In this document: piece after piece, positions 1 through 8,478 of the stretch
Position numbering within the stretch: position 1 is the stretch's first letter
Layout: each line of letters opens with the position of its first letter
Source: Cohnella baijiui
GTDB lineage: Bacteria > Bacillota > Bacilli > Paenibacillales > Paenibacillaceae
DNA length: 64,000 bases
Direction: 5' to 3'
Assembly (NCBI RefSeq): GCF_020731285.1
Contig: NZ_JAJFOW010000008.1
Location: 62,001-126,000, forward strand
Translations under genes and position numbers: made by a program
The notes under the pieces: model-generated
Database searches by the model: none
The model's input: the letters and a program-made list of their open reading frames with translations, nothing else
What the model was told of the DNA's origin: nothing

Positions 1-63
1 GCCCCATGGGCGGTTCAGGCAAGACGGTTTTTAGCGGAAGAATTGTCTAAATGGAAGTACTAA
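1..63 (+). CDS. Possible C-terminal end of a gene cut by the window edge
   Basis: Frame 1 is open from the first base to a TAA at 61-63 and would encode about 20 residues ending in AEELSKWKY. This looks like the charged C-terminal tail of a protein, but it is too short to identify a family. Positions 64-195 hold nothing I recognise. Low confidence. Confidence 0.25.
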   Translation, partial: APWAVQARRFLAEELSKWKY

Positions 64-195
64 TCCCAGATGAGAGATGATAATAAAAACAACTTGATGG
101 ATAATATGATCATTCCCTGACGGCAGTCCGCCCACCAAATGTACTCGGTAAAGATTATCCAACACTTCGGTTCCCTACGGATCGATCATCCATCT

Positions 196-930
196 TCAGA
201 ATTTTGAATACCTCAAAATCTTTCTATACATGGATTTGTCTTTAATCGTGTTAAAAATACTCTTATCTGGACCCGTATTAATCTCTAGAATCCATGGCTT
301 CCAATTTGAATCAATTGCAATATCAACGCCGAAAGCTTTTTTTCTTCTATAACTTTCTCGAAGAACAAGACTCGCATCTCTCCCTAAAGCTTCCATCTTC
401 TTTATAAAGTTTGCCCTCGCGGATCTACTGAGATGAGATTGGAGTAAAGTATCTATGGGCAATGGTGTACCTCCACTGTGAAAATTAGTCACGATCTTGC
501 CCGGTTTAGCTAACCGCCCAATGATCCCTGTTGTTTCGAGTTGTCCTTTTCTGTTCTTTTGCACCATGACCCTTATATCAAACGAGCGTCCATCATGCTT
601 CAACAGATGAATCCCTTTTTGAACAACATATTTCTTTTTATATAGGAACTTGCCGAGAGAACTGCATAGTGCATCAAATGTATGATATTTTCTTGAAGTA
701 GTGCCACTTCTTAGAACGAATCCATTATTGGTTTTCGTTATCTTATATATGCCATGACCTCCGGTTCCCTCGTCAGGTTTTAAGTAAAGGGAGTCATATT
801 TCATGATCATTTTATAGATATTTGATATTGTTGCTGCTTGCGTATCAGGCAATAACGTTTTAATGTTGCTGTATTTTCGCATGAAATTATATTTACCTAA
901 TTTACCCATTTTGTATGTTGCTTTTTTCAA
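196..930 (-). CDS. YheC/YheD-type ATP-grasp protein
   Basis: This is an ATP-grasp protein of the YheC/YheD family, which in Bacillus is associated with the spore coat or endospore; its substrate is unknown. The sequence shows the family hallmarks LYLKPDEGTGGHGIYKI (the ATP-binding lysine and glycine-rich loop), DGRSFDIRVMVQ, a GGT motif after the central strand, FGVDIAID, and the metal-binding LEINTGPD near the end. The frame is open up to a GTG at 1053, but that start has no ribosome binding site. The TTG at 930-928 has AGGAGG eight bases upstream and gives 244 residues, close to the short members of this family, so I chose it. The start is less certain than the identity. Confidence 0.8.
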   Translation of the reverse strand: MKKATYKMGKLGKYNFMRKYSNIKTLLPDTQAATISNIYKMIMKYDSLYLKPDEGTGGHGIYKITKTNNGFVLRSGTTSRKYHTFDALCSSLGKFLYKKKYVVQKGIHLLKHDGRSFDIRVMVQKNRKGQLETTGIIGRLAKPGKIVTNFHSGGTPLPIDTLLQSHLSRSARANFIKKMEALGRDASLVLRESYRRKKAFGVDIAIDSNWKPWILEINTGPDKSIFNTIKDKSMYRKILRYSKF

Positions 931-1061
931 TGTATCTGCCTCCTGCATAAGGGCTATCTCCACATTTACCATGTGTTTATTGTATATTGGCGGAAGAAAA
1001 AAGGAGCGGCTTCTGCCTACGTCATCTCCAATATAGGTATCCGCATAGTCCACAAGAAAAA

Positions 1062-1107
1062 CAAAAATCGGCCCTTTCGCAAACTTGCGAACAGTAGCCG
1101 ATTTTTG
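1062..1107. terminator. Bidirectional-looking terminator between map and the YheC/YheD gene
   Basis: An 11-base perfect inverted repeat (CAAAAATCGGC / GCCGATTTTTG) encloses a second short stem (TTCGCAA / TTGCGAA). The A and T tracts make it read as an intrinsic terminator on both strands. It lies just downstream of map. Confidence 0.75.
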
Positions 1108-1111
1108 AGTT

Positions 1112-1858
1112 CTATTGTTCGGTCAAAATAATTGGGCCATCCGCAGTAATGGCGATCGTATGCTCATACTGTGCGGAAAGCGAGCCGTCAACGGTTCTGG
1201 CGGTCCATCCGTCGGCATCAACCTTCATGAACGCTTTACCGGCATTTAGCATCGGCTCGATCGTAAAAACCATCCCTTCCTTCAAACGGAATCCTTTGCC
1301 CGGATACCCGACGTGGGGGTAATTAGGTTCCTCGTGCATCTCCCTTCCTACGCCATGACCGAGCAGATCGCGCACCACCGAATATCCGTTTTGCTCGGCA
1401 TGGGTTTGAACCGCGTGCATCACATCGCCGATCCGGTTTCCGACGACAGCTTTTTCGATTCCAAGATACAAGCATTCCTTCGTTACCCGCATCAGATTGC
1501 GGGCTTCTTCCGACACCTCGCCGACCGCATAGCACCAAGCTGAATCGCCGATCCAGCCATCCGCTTCCGCGACGATGTCGATTTTGACGATATCGCCTTC
1601 CTGGAGCGGCTTCCGGTTCGGAAAACCATGCGCAATGACGTCGTTGACAGATGCACATGTCGCAAAAGGATAGCCGTTGTAGCCTACCGTATAAGCCTTG
1701 GCGCCATTCTCCTTCAGGAACCGCACCGCGAACGACTCGATATCGAGCGTCGTGACACCCGGCCGGATCATGCTTGCGATTGCTTGATGAAAAGCAGCGA
1801 CTATTTGGCCGGCTTTTCTCATTTCATCGATTTCTGCTCTCGATTTCAGGATGACCAT
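1112..1858 (-). CDS. map: Methionine aminopeptidase, type I
   Basis: This cytoplasmic dinuclear metalloprotease removes the N-terminal methionine from nascent proteins. The metal ligands of the pita-bread fold can be seen in order: Asp in KIDIVAEADG, Asp in WIGDSA, His in LLGHGVGREMHEEP, Glu in FTIEPML and Glu in QYEHTIAIT. The length of about 250 residues is normal. The first ATG, at 1867, overlaps the stop of the upstream TetR gene but sits only two bases after AAGGAG. The ATG at 1858 is better spaced and starts MVILKSR like other family members, so I chose it. It is probably a second, non-ribosomal-operon copy, because it forms an operon with a TetR regulator and no translation genes are nearby. 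Confidence 0.93.
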   Translation of the reverse strand: MVILKSRAEIDEMRKAGQIVAAFHQAIASMIRPGVTTLDIESFAVRFLKENGAKAYTVGYNGYPFATCASVNDVIAHGFPNRKPLQEGDIVKIDIVAEADGWIGDSAWCYAVGEVSEEARNLMRVTKECLYLGIEKAVVGNRIGDVMHAVQTHAEQNGYSVVRDLLGHGVGREMHEEPNYPHVGYPGKGFRLKEGMVFTIEPMLNAGKAFMKVDADGWTARTVDGSLSAQYEHTIAITADGPIILTEQ

Positions 1859-1863
1859 TCCAT

Positions 1864-2466
1864 TCATTTCTCCTTTGACTGTATGCCTGAAAAAATCATA
1901 TCGACGATCCCGTCCACATCCAACTCGTTACGCATATTGTGGTGGATGTTCAATGTTGTGCAGCCAACAAGCGAGCCATAGATTAGATTAGCTGTTTTCT
2001 CCGGTGATTTGGAACTGATATCTTCACGAATCATTTTCACAAACGGCAAATAGATCCGTTCCTGAAATTCGGCAAACAACTTGTTGAACCGGTTTCCCGG
2101 GAAGTGATGAAAATTATCCGCAACCGTTTTAAGCAAAATAAATACGGAAGGATCCTGGATGCACTTCCGCAGGAGCAGCCTGGAGAACGACTCTGCTTGA
2201 AGCAAACTGCCGCCGTCTCCCGTCAAAGCGGGCAGTACTGCCGACTCCATTCGATTCAGGGCATCCCACAGCAAATCTTCCAAGAGCATGATCTTATTTT
2301 TGTAGTAATGATACACGGTTCCGTAGCCGAGCTCTGCCTTAACAGCAACATCGCGTATTTCCAATTGAATGCCCTTTTCCAAATATACTTCCGTAGCCGC
2401 TTGCATGATTTGGTTCATCCGCAGCTCCCGGATCGCGTCATTCTGTTCTTTGGTACGTGGGGACAT
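1864..2466 (-). CDS. TetR/AcrR family transcriptional regulator
   Basis: A 200-residue one-component repressor. The N-terminal helix-turn-helix is visible at about residues 15-62 (IMQAATEVYLEKGIQLEIRD, then GYGTVYHYYKNKIMLLEDLL), followed by a divergent all-alpha ligand domain. The start is supported by GGAGG just upstream (GCCTTTTTTAGGAGG sense on the minus strand). The gene ends inside the start region of map, so the two are translationally coupled. The ligand is unknown. Coupling a TetR repressor to map suggests conditional expression of this aminopeptidase, which is inference. Confidence 0.9.
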   Translation of the reverse strand: MSPRTKEQNDAIRELRMNQIMQAATEVYLEKGIQLEIRDVAVKAELGYGTVYHYYKNKIMLLEDLLWDALNRMESAVLPALTGDGGSLLQAESFSRLLLRKCIQDPSVFILLKTVADNFHHFPGNRFNKLFAEFQERIYLPFVKMIREDISSKSPEKTANLIYGSLVGCTTLNIHHNMRNELDVDGIVDMIFSGIQSKEK

Positions 2467-2871
2467 GGCTCCTCCTTTTTTAGACCTGCGGTAATGTCAA
2501 TGTAAAAACAATATACATCCTTTGGAGGTAAGGATCAAGTACTTCGATTCGCTTGTTTTTTTGGATGCACCAGCGATCCTCCGGCCTGTGCGTCAATGCA
2601 CGTTCCAAGCAGCTTGACATGACCATACAGAAGGAACCTTGACTGCCCCCTCCTCGTCGAATAGTTCCTCTCAGGAGACATTTGTTCACAAGATGCCTAT
2701 GGCGGCATAGGCCAAGTCCCACCGACAGACCTCGGCGGAGGATGCGACGTCCTCTCCACCGCAGTCCTCGTCGGCTTCGGTATCGGATGTCCGAACGGGA
2801 CGCCGGACGTCGCAGCGACGTTCGTGCCGGCTACGGCCGACTGTCGTCATCAAGGCAGACTTAATTACCTG
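2467..2871. other. 405-base gene-free stretch with a GC-rich block
   Basis: The part next to the TetR gene is AT-rich and presumably holds its promoter. From about 2690 to 2862 the base composition changes sharply to GC-rich and several hairpins appear, for example GCCTATG / CATAGGC near 2695-2712 and ACGTCG / CGACGT near 2811-2825. One minus-strand frame is open over about 50 codons with a proline-rich end (FGHPIPKPTRTAVERT), with no start or ribosome binding site. It may be a decayed gene end or a structured element; I cannot identify it. Confidence 0.35.
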
Positions 2872-3804
2872 TTAGCACTCACAAGACTTATACCACACAA
2901 ACATATTGCCAAGTAATTGGAACCCTGCCTTGTAATACACCCGCATTGCGTCATCAGGCTCTGGATGTAGGTTCCATAAACCACCATGATTGATGTAAAG
3001 CTTTGAAAGGCCCTTCTCTCGCAAGAGGTACATGCATTCATAAAGCAAGTTCGTGGCCAAACCCTTTCTTCGGTAGCTTGGTACTGTTCCGAACGGTTCA
3101 ATAAGAGCTATATGATTTACAGTGTCATGCCACACGTTAGCAAACCCAACAACCTGATCGTCCTCATCAACAACCACGAAATCCAGTTCCCGATTATACG
3201 TCGGGCTACTCATCAGTCGCTGGTATACATCCATGTTCGGTGCTGTCAGCCCCGCTGAATCTCCCATGATATTTACTTTTTGCTCTATATCGCTATCTGC
3301 GAGCGGTCGAACCCGGAAGCCTTTTGGAAATTGCGGTGTTGGTATTTCGGAATCGAGATCAATCACGCCAGAGTACATGTACCAGGTATGTTTGGTGTAC
3401 CCCCGTGCTTCCAAGATCTCCATACGCACCGAATCTTCTTCATAAGCCCAAATATACACTTCAGTCGCTGTACGATCCTCTAATAACGACGGTGCGCAAT
3501 ACTGCTGCTCGGCCCAGGCTAGTATTTCATCTTCATATCCAACATAATCAGGCCCTGTAACGCAATAAAGAATTCGATAATGCCCTGGCCAAATGGCCCC
3601 TATTATTGTACCGTCTATTAATTCACATATTGTCACTTTTCTTGTGAATTCCTCGTCGAAAGAACGGATATAATCCAAATCTCCAAGGCTGGGGTAAAAC
3701 CGCTTCTTTGGGTTCACAAACTTTTTGGCAATTAGAGCGCGAAGTGCTGAGTAATCCTGTTCATTAAAAAATGACCGAAATTGTACATTCTTTTCTTGTT
3801 CCAT
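2872..3804 (-). CDS. GNAT family N-acetyltransferase (310 residues)
   Basis: A cytoplasmic acyltransferase expected to transfer an acetyl group from acetyl-CoA to an unknown amine. The C-terminal half carries the GNAT core: a beta strand (DFVVVDEDDQVVGFANVW), then the acetyl-CoA loop GTVPSYRRKGLATNLL with the R-x-x-G-x-A signature, then DDAMRVYYKAGFQ. The N-terminal half (to about residue 150) resembles a degenerate second GNAT domain, so the protein is of the double-GNAT type. The length fits that class. It starts next to the remains of a nucleotidyltransferase gene (about 3790-4501). Substrate not predictable. Confidence 0.85.
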   Translation of the reverse strand: MEQEKNVQFRSFFNEQDYSALRALIAKKFVNPKKRFYPSLGDLDYIRSFDEEFTRKVTICELIDGTIIGAIWPGHYRILYCVTGPDYVGYEDEILAWAEQQYCAPSLLEDRTATEVYIWAYEEDSVRMEILEARGYTKHTWYMYSGVIDLDSEIPTPQFPKGFRVRPLADSDIEQKVNIMGDSAGLTAPNMDVYQRLMSSPTYNRELDFVVVDEDDQVVGFANVWHDTVNHIALIEPFGTVPSYRRKGLATNLLYECMYLLREKGLSKLYINHGGLWNLHPEPDDAMRVYYKAGFQLLGNMFVWYKSCEC

Positions 3805-4501
3805 GATCCTTCAGCAACTGAGTCGAACCGGTTCAAAGATACACCTTCTGTTTGGAGCTGATTTTCTAATTTTTCAATAAGCTGCAGCACGGCTAATCGC
3901 AGCGGTTCAAAGTCTGTTGGATCCAAAAGCGCGACAAGATCCGGAAAAGCCGAAGTGTATCTGCAGTCAGTTTCTCGCACGCCGACATAATCTCATCCGC
4001 AGTATGGCTGAACATCATGGTATCTAGGTATTGATCCAGTCGGTCTGGCTTTATCGGGAGATTTCTGACTTGCTCGCGATAGTGGCCCCACATGCGCTTA
4101 TAGTAAATTTGGTTCAAGAAGCCTAGCGACTTAAAAATGTTTACTGCGATTTCTTTAGCCTGGGTTCGACAATAGGACAACTCCTTGGAATTACGGATAA
4201 GCCGCATTTTAGCCATATGGATCAGGCAATCCTTTAATGCAGATTCGGCTTTGCCAATCAAATCAGGTGCTTTGGATTCACTGCCCATGTTGGATATGTC
4301 TCACGAAGCTCCATGAACCTTGCCAGATCATCTTCTGATCGGACATATAACAGCTCGCAGTCCGCTATAATCGTCGTGCTCCACTCCTCAGAGGTTGCCA
4401 TTCTCTCCGCACGATCATATCCGATTGGCCAGAAATCAAAACTGATGCCGTCGATGATAAATTGGCACTCCACTTGTCTTCCTCGCGAAAACATCAACCA
4501 T
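3790..4501 (-). pseudogene. Decayed nucleotidyltransferase-like gene (two frameshifts, N-terminus lost)
   Basis: Three overlapping minus-strand reading frames form one protein when joined. The first (4258-4497) runs VECQFIIDGISFDFWPIG to ELRETYPTW. The second (3893-4288) runs SESKAPDLIGKAESALKDC to ACEKLTADTLR. The third (about 3790-3965) runs FPDLVALLDPTDFEPLRL to the end. The first shift is near 4285 and the second near 3960. The content resembles the central and C-terminal part of aminoglycoside-type or kanamycin-type nucleotidyltransferases, which is recognition by eye. The N-terminal GS-x10-D-x-D catalytic region is absent, because the sequence runs straight into a ribosome binding site-like AAAGGAGG at about 4506-4515. 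The gene is almost certainly non-functional. Confidence 0.75.
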
Positions 4502-4622
4502 TCAAATAACCTCCTTTGTATATAAAGCTTAAGTAGTGATCCTGTAGAAGGGAAAGGAAAAGATGATTAAAAACAAATGGGTCTGGACGGTCACGACTCA
4601 TCGACACCTATTTGGTTACTAA

Positions 4623-4652
4623 AAGCGCCGCTCTGATTCCTAAGCGGCGCTT
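4623..4652 (-). terminator. Terminator of the TetR gene
   Basis: A perfect 10-base stem (AAGCGCCGCT / AGCGGCGCTT) with a 10-base loop is followed on the minus strand by TTTT. It sits 40 bases beyond the stop of the TetR gene that ends at 4694. Confidence 0.8.
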
Positions 4653-4693
4653 GGTGTGCGTATATGGTGTTCCTGCGAGTTGAAAATCGTCCG

Positions 4694-5272
4694 TTACCCG
4701 CGATGGTTGTCGAGCTGCTTCTCCAAGAGCAGCTCCGCAGCATTCCGGAAATACGCCGGATCCAAATCGGACTTGTCCAGGTATCTCTTCATGACGAATC
4801 CGTCATACAACATTCTCAGCTGCGCAGTAAACTCATCGGGCTGACGTGCCCCGCATTCCGCTGCAAGCTCTTGAACGCGAGACCAGAAGCTCCTCTGAAT
4901 GTACAGCAATTTGATGTGGGCGGGGTGATTCGGATCCGGGAATTCGACCGCTGCGTTCAAGAACGGACACCCCCTGTAATCCCGCATCCCCATCTGTTCG
5001 GTCACATCGTGAATGAGGGTGACGAGCTGTTTCTTAGGGGAGCTCGGATACATCTGCCGCAATCTTTCCAGTTTTTCCACCTTTAGTTCATCTCTGGACT
5101 CCAGATAAGCAACCGTCAGATCGTCTTTTGTCGCGAAGCTTCGATAGAAGCTAGCCTTGGCAACGCCGGATTCCTTAATAATCCGATCGATGCCAACCGC
5201 CCGTATGCCCTCCATGTAGAACAATTCGGAGGCGACTCGCAGTATGCGATCTTTAGCCGATTCTTTATTCAT
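4694..5272 (-). CDS. TetR/AcrR family repressor of the adjacent MFS pump
   Basis: A 192-residue repressor. The helix-turn-helix occupies about residues 5-50 (KDRILRVASELFYMEGIRAV, then GVAKASFYRSFATKDDLTVAYL). The C-terminal ligand domain includes RGCPFLNAAVEFPDP, a motif common in this TetR subgroup. The frame is open to 5338, but the ATG at 5272 (MNKESAKDR) has GAGGTGGGG upstream and leaves the operator region non-coding. It is divergent from an MFS pump whose promoter contains two copies of a palindrome (5318-5331 and 5351-5364). It most likely represses both the pump and itself; the inducer is unknown. Confidence 0.92.
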   Translation of the reverse strand: MNKESAKDRILRVASELFYMEGIRAVGIDRIIKESGVAKASFYRSFATKDDLTVAYLESRDELKVEKLERLRQMYPSSPKKQLVTLIHDVTEQMGMRDYRGCPFLNAAVEFPDPNHPAHIKLLYIQRSFWSRVQELAAECGARQPDEFTAQLRMLYDGFVMKRYLDKSDLDPAYFRNAAELLLEKQLDNHRG

Positions 5273-5309
5273 CCTCGACCCCACCTCTATCGGTTTGGAA
5301 AAAAGAGTA

Positions 5310-5364
5310 TTGACTTGAGACAGATCTGTCTGTATCATTTCACCGAGAAGAGACAGACCTGTCT
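5310..5364 (+). promoter_or_regulatory. MFS pump promoter with two TetR operators
   Basis: TTGACT (5310-5315) and TATCAT (5333-5338) are 17 bases apart. The perfect palindrome AGACAGATCTGTCT (5318-5331) fills the spacer. A second copy with one mismatch, AGACAGACCTGTCT (5351-5364), lies around the expected start of transcription. This is the classic layout for steric repression by the divergent TetR protein. Confidence 0.85.
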
Positions 5365-5430
5365 ACTCCATTGTATGAAATGCTCTCGCCTCCTGTCAAT
5401 CGGACGAGTAGTGAGAAAGGGGAACTTTCT

Positions 5431-6903
5431 ATGTCCAATACACTTTCGGATGCTTCCGCCCAATTGGAGCGGACTCGCGACCCCGTCTCCAACGGAGACG
5501 GACGCGGATCGCGTCTGATGCTGCCGGCTCTGCTTTTGCCTGTATTTATGGCAGTATCTAACGTGTTCATCGTGAACGTAGCCACGCCTTCGATCCAGAA
5601 AGGGCTCGGGGCCAGCTTCGCCGATGTACAATTCATGCTTACCGGGTATACGCTTACGTTCGCCGTTCTGCTGATTATGGGCGCCCGGCTGGGCGATCGG
5701 TTTGGACGCCGGAGAATGTTGTTCATCGGAGTGGCCTTATTCACGATCGCTTCTCTGTTGTGCGGCTTATCTGCCCAAGTCACGATGCTTATTGCGTCGC
5801 GCGTTTTGCAAGGTGTCGGCGCCGCTTTGTTCATGCCGCAGGTTTTGTCCCTCATTCAAGCCAATTATTCTCCGGAACGTCGAGGTGCGATCTTTGGCAT
5901 GTACGGAGCGACCCAGGGAATCGCGGCGACGGCCGGGCAGATCATCGGCGGGCTGCTTCTCCGTATGAATTTGTGGGATCTGGATTGGAGAGCGGTGTTC
6001 CTGATCAGCGTCTTGCTCGGGGCTCTAATATTGGTCCTGGTTCCGTTTATTCCGGAATCCGGCTCGCCGGACCGCGCCGGACTGGATTGGATTGGAGCCG
6101 CACTCGCAGCTGCCGGCTTGCTGATGCTCGTCTATCCGCTCGTGCAGGGACATCGTGTAGGATGGCCAGCCGGCCTCGTCGTCAGTTTGCTCTTGTCGGC
6201 CCCTGTGTTGGTTTTGTTCGCGTGGTACGAACGGCGACTGCTGCGCCGCGGTCGGCTCCCGTTTATGAATGTCGATCTCTTTAGACATCGGGTGTTCGCG
6301 TTCGGCATTCTCGTCGTGCTGCTGTTGATGTCGTCGCAAGGGGCCTTCTTCCTGGTCGCCGCCTACATGCTTCAGCTTGGACTTCATTTCTCGGCTCTGC
6401 AAGCAGGTCTTGTAATCGGGTCGATGGGAATGGGCTATTTCCTCGCATCGCTGTTCTCTTCCCGAGTCGCTGCGAAGCTTGGAGCCCACGTGCTGACCGT
6501 CGGTTCTATCTTGACGACAGCAGGGTACCTGCTGCTTAGCTGGGCGGTCCAAACGACCGGGGTTTCATCCGATATCGGCGTGTGGATCCCGGCTCTAGCT
6601 GCGCTCGGCATCGGTCAAGGTTTCGTTGCCGCGCCACTGACGAATATCGTTTTGGCGAAAATCCGCACAACGGACATCGGCTCCGCATCCGGTGTTATGA
6701 CGACCAGCATACAGATCGCCTCAACGATTGGAATCGCCCTGATCGGCATTGTTTGGCTTAGCGCTCTTGAAGCCCATACCGGCTCGGCCAACGCCTATCC
6801 CGATGCATTTAAAATATGCCTATATGTGCTGGCCGCCGCCGCTGCCCTCATCCTGCCGCTAGCATTGATGCTGGCGGGGCGAAACGGAGCCCGTCGATCG
6901 TGA
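5431..6903 (+). CDS. MFS drug efflux transporter (DHA2-like)
   Basis: An integral membrane proton antiporter of about 490 residues. Its hydrophobic segments fit 14 transmembrane helices. The motif-A loop GARLGDRFGRRRMLF lies between helices 2 and 3, and the motif-C-like stretch GVGAALFMPQVLSLI follows in helix 5. I chose the ATG at 5431 because GAAAGGGG precedes it at 5415-5421; the longer frame from 5371 would run through the second operator. It pairs with the divergent TetR gene (4694-5272) and is probably induced by its own substrate. The substrate is unknown. The terminator at 7020-7059 lies downstream in the correct orientation. Confidence 0.92.
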   Translation: MSNTLSDASAQLERTRDPVSNGDGRGSRLMLPALLLPVFMAVSNVFIVNVATPSIQKGLGASFADVQFMLTGYTLTFAVLLIMGARLGDRFGRRRMLFIGVALFTIASLLCGLSAQVTMLIASRVLQGVGAALFMPQVLSLIQANYSPERRGAIFGMYGATQGIAATAGQIIGGLLLRMNLWDLDWRAVFLISVLLGALILVLVPFIPESGSPDRAGLDWIGAALAAAGLLMLVYPLVQGHRVGWPAGLVVSLLLSAPVLVLFAWYERRLLRRGRLPFMNVDLFRHRVFAFGILVVLLLMSSQGAFFLVAAYMLQLGLHFSALQAGLVIGSMGMGYFLASLFSSRVAAKLGAHVLTVGSILTTAGYLLLSWAVQTTGVSSDIGVWIPALAALGIGQGFVAAPLTNIVLAKIRTTDIGSASGVMTTSIQIASTIGIALIGIVWLSALEAHTGSANAYPDAFKICLYVLAAAAALILPLALMLAGRNGARRS

Positions 6904-6978
6904 AATAAAAAGAAGCCCTCCGCGCAACGAGGTCACTGAATAACTTGTTTTATCTTGTCATCAGTCGCGAATTGGCAA

Positions 6979-7095
6979 TCAACTTGGTAGTTTGGCAAAC
7001 GTTTCACCGCAACATAAACGGACCGCCGCATCCGGACAATCGCGGCGGTCCATCTTTTTCGCGCAGCCCCGGTTTAAGACGGCTGCGCTTCTTCC
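6979..7095. repeat. 117-base repeat, copy 1 (contains a terminator)
   Basis: This segment is about 85 percent identical by eye to 10729-10844. Shared landmarks are CGCAACATAAAC, CCGCCGCATCCGGA, the closing GCGGCGGTCCAT, and GGTTTAAGACGGCTGCGCTT. It abuts the stop codon of the GrpB gene. In copy 2 the same end codes for the last residues of an NADP-reductase, so this copy looks like a transplanted gene tail plus terminator. Confidence 0.8.
7020..7059 (+). terminator. Terminator after the MFS gene (inside repeat copy 1)
   Basis: A perfect 10-base stem GGACCGCCGC / GCGGCGGTCC with a 12-base loop is followed by ATCTTTTT on the plus strand. Confidence 0.8.
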
Positions 7096-7614
7096 TCAGC
7101 GAATAGTCCAATGCCATTTGAGCGCTGCTCTTTCGATTTTTTTAACAAATTCGTCTTTGCCGTCACCGTAGCTTTCAATGTCGGTTGGATATTTGTCAGC
7201 CAATTTGCTTTTTAATTCCCCGTACGCTTTGCATATTTCAGGATTTTCGCAAAGATAATCTCTGAACGACAAATGCCTTTCGATTTCTTGAATAGAATCG
7301 TATTGAAAGGCATGGATTTGATGAGTGCGATCATCTCCGCCTTTGCGGAAGTACCTCCTTCCTTTCATTCCGAATTCGCCCATCACTTCATAGCCAAAGT
7401 TTTCAAATGGAGCAGTGTACTGATCCAATTTTCCGATATCGTTGACTACGAGCAAAATATCAATGATCGGTTTTGCTTTTAAATTCGGAACGGAAGTACT
7501 CCCGATATGGAAACTTTTCACCAGTTCATCTTGAAGAATTCCCTTAATGGCTTGTTCTTCTTTCAGATACTCTGTTTTCCAATTTGGATCGTATTCTACA
7601 ACTTTGATATTCAT
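7096..7614 (-). CDS. GrpB family protein (UPF0157, nucleotidyltransferase fold)
   Basis: A 172-residue GrpB-family protein. The typical motifs are KVVEYDPNWKTEYLKEE at the start, FHIGSTSVPNLKAKPIIDIL (the G-S-T-x9-11-D-x-D nucleotidyltransferase-like core), and HQIHAFQYDS followed by RHLSFRDYL. The biochemical function of the family is not established; some members are fused to dephospho-CoA kinase. The open frame reaches 7722, but GAGGAGGAAATGA precedes the ATG at 7614, which gives the family start MNIKVVEYD. The stop lies exactly at the edge of the 117-base repeat, so the extreme C-terminus may have been altered by the repeat insertion. Confidence 0.88.
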   Translation of the reverse strand: MNIKVVEYDPNWKTEYLKEEQAIKGILQDELVKSFHIGSTSVPNLKAKPIIDILLVVNDIGKLDQYTAPFENFGYEVMGEFGMKGRRYFRKGGDDRTHQIHAFQYDSIQEIERHLSFRDYLCENPEICKAYGELKSKLADKYPTDIESYGDGKDEFVKKIERAALKWHWTIR

Positions 7615-7743
7615 TTCATTTCCTCCTCGCTTATTTATCTTTCCGACTTCATTACGACCTTTGTAGGGCATTGTAACAACATATAAAATTCGGAAACCTA
7701 TGTCAATATTTTTCAAGGCCAATTCGTCATTGGCATCTGAAAA

Positions 7744-7778
7744 GAGCGACTTCCGCGTGAAGCAGTAAGTCGCTTTTT
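7744..7778 (-). terminator. Terminator of the RibD-type reductase gene
   Basis: The minus strand reads AAGCGACTT, a loop, then AAGTCGC followed by TCTTTTC. The A tract on the other side would also let it work on the plus strand. It lies 40 bases after the stop of the gene ending at 7817. Confidence 0.7.
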
Positions 7779-7816
7779 GGGTTACAGATCAGCGGTGTTT
7801 AGTCCTTAGATGTCGC

Positions 7817-8362
7817 TTACTCGACTTTCTGATACGTAAGGACGACAACGCCGGAATTGAACGATTTCGTTTCTACGAGCTTCAACGTTTTCTTATCGAG
7901 CCTTTCCTCGAAAAGACGCTTGCCCTTGCCCAGCACAACCGGAAAAACCATGAGCCGGTATTCGTCGACGAGGTCGAGCTGAGTCAACGCCTGCACAAGA
8001 GCGCAACTACCGAATACGAGAATATCTTTACCCGGTTGTTGCTTCAGCTTGGCGATTTCTTCCTTGAGATCACCCTTGATCAGAGAAGAATTATTCCATT
8101 CCACTTGATCGAGCGTCGTCGAGACGACATGTTTCGGATATCCGTTCATCCATTGCCCATACTCACCGGTTTGTTCGATCATATTCGGCCATGCTGCCGC
8201 AAAACCTTCATACGTGACACGGCCAAGCAGAAGAGCGTCGCTTGCCTTCAGTTCTTCGAACTTGAACTGCTGCTGCTCATCGCTTCCGAAGGCAAATGTC
8301 CATTGCGGATCCTCCATCACGCCGTCCAACGTTACGAACTCAGATACCACTACTTTTCTCAT
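7817..8362 (-). CDS. Dihydrofolate reductase family protein (RibD C-terminal domain)
   Basis: A 181-residue cytoplasmic protein of the RibD C-terminal/YyaP-YwjB type, which binds NADPH in a dihydrofolate-reductase fold. Visible hallmarks are VSEFVTLDGVMEDP at the start, DALLLGRVTYEGFAAAWP, the HVVSTTL strand, KDILVFGSCALVQAL (the cofactor-binding glycine turn) and PVVLGKGKRLFEE. The second ATG at 8362 was preferred to the one at 8368 because the ribosome binding site GGGAGA is too close to the first. The substrate is unknown and there is no operon partner. Confidence 0.9.
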   Translation of the reverse strand: MRKVVVSEFVTLDGVMEDPQWTFAFGSDEQQQFKFEELKASDALLLGRVTYEGFAAAWPNMIEQTGEYGQWMNGYPKHVVSTTLDQVEWNNSSLIKGDLKEEIAKLKQQPGKDILVFGSCALVQALTQLDLVDEYRLMVFPVVLGKGKRLFEERLDKKTLKLVETKSFNSGVVVLTYQKVE

Positions 8363-8478
8363 AAACATTCTCCCTCGTTTTGGATTTATATGTTAAGTCT
8401 GGATGCATGATATGAATATACTTCATTCGGAATATACCAATTAAGGTATAATAAAAATTTATTTTCCTTTTTCGTCCC

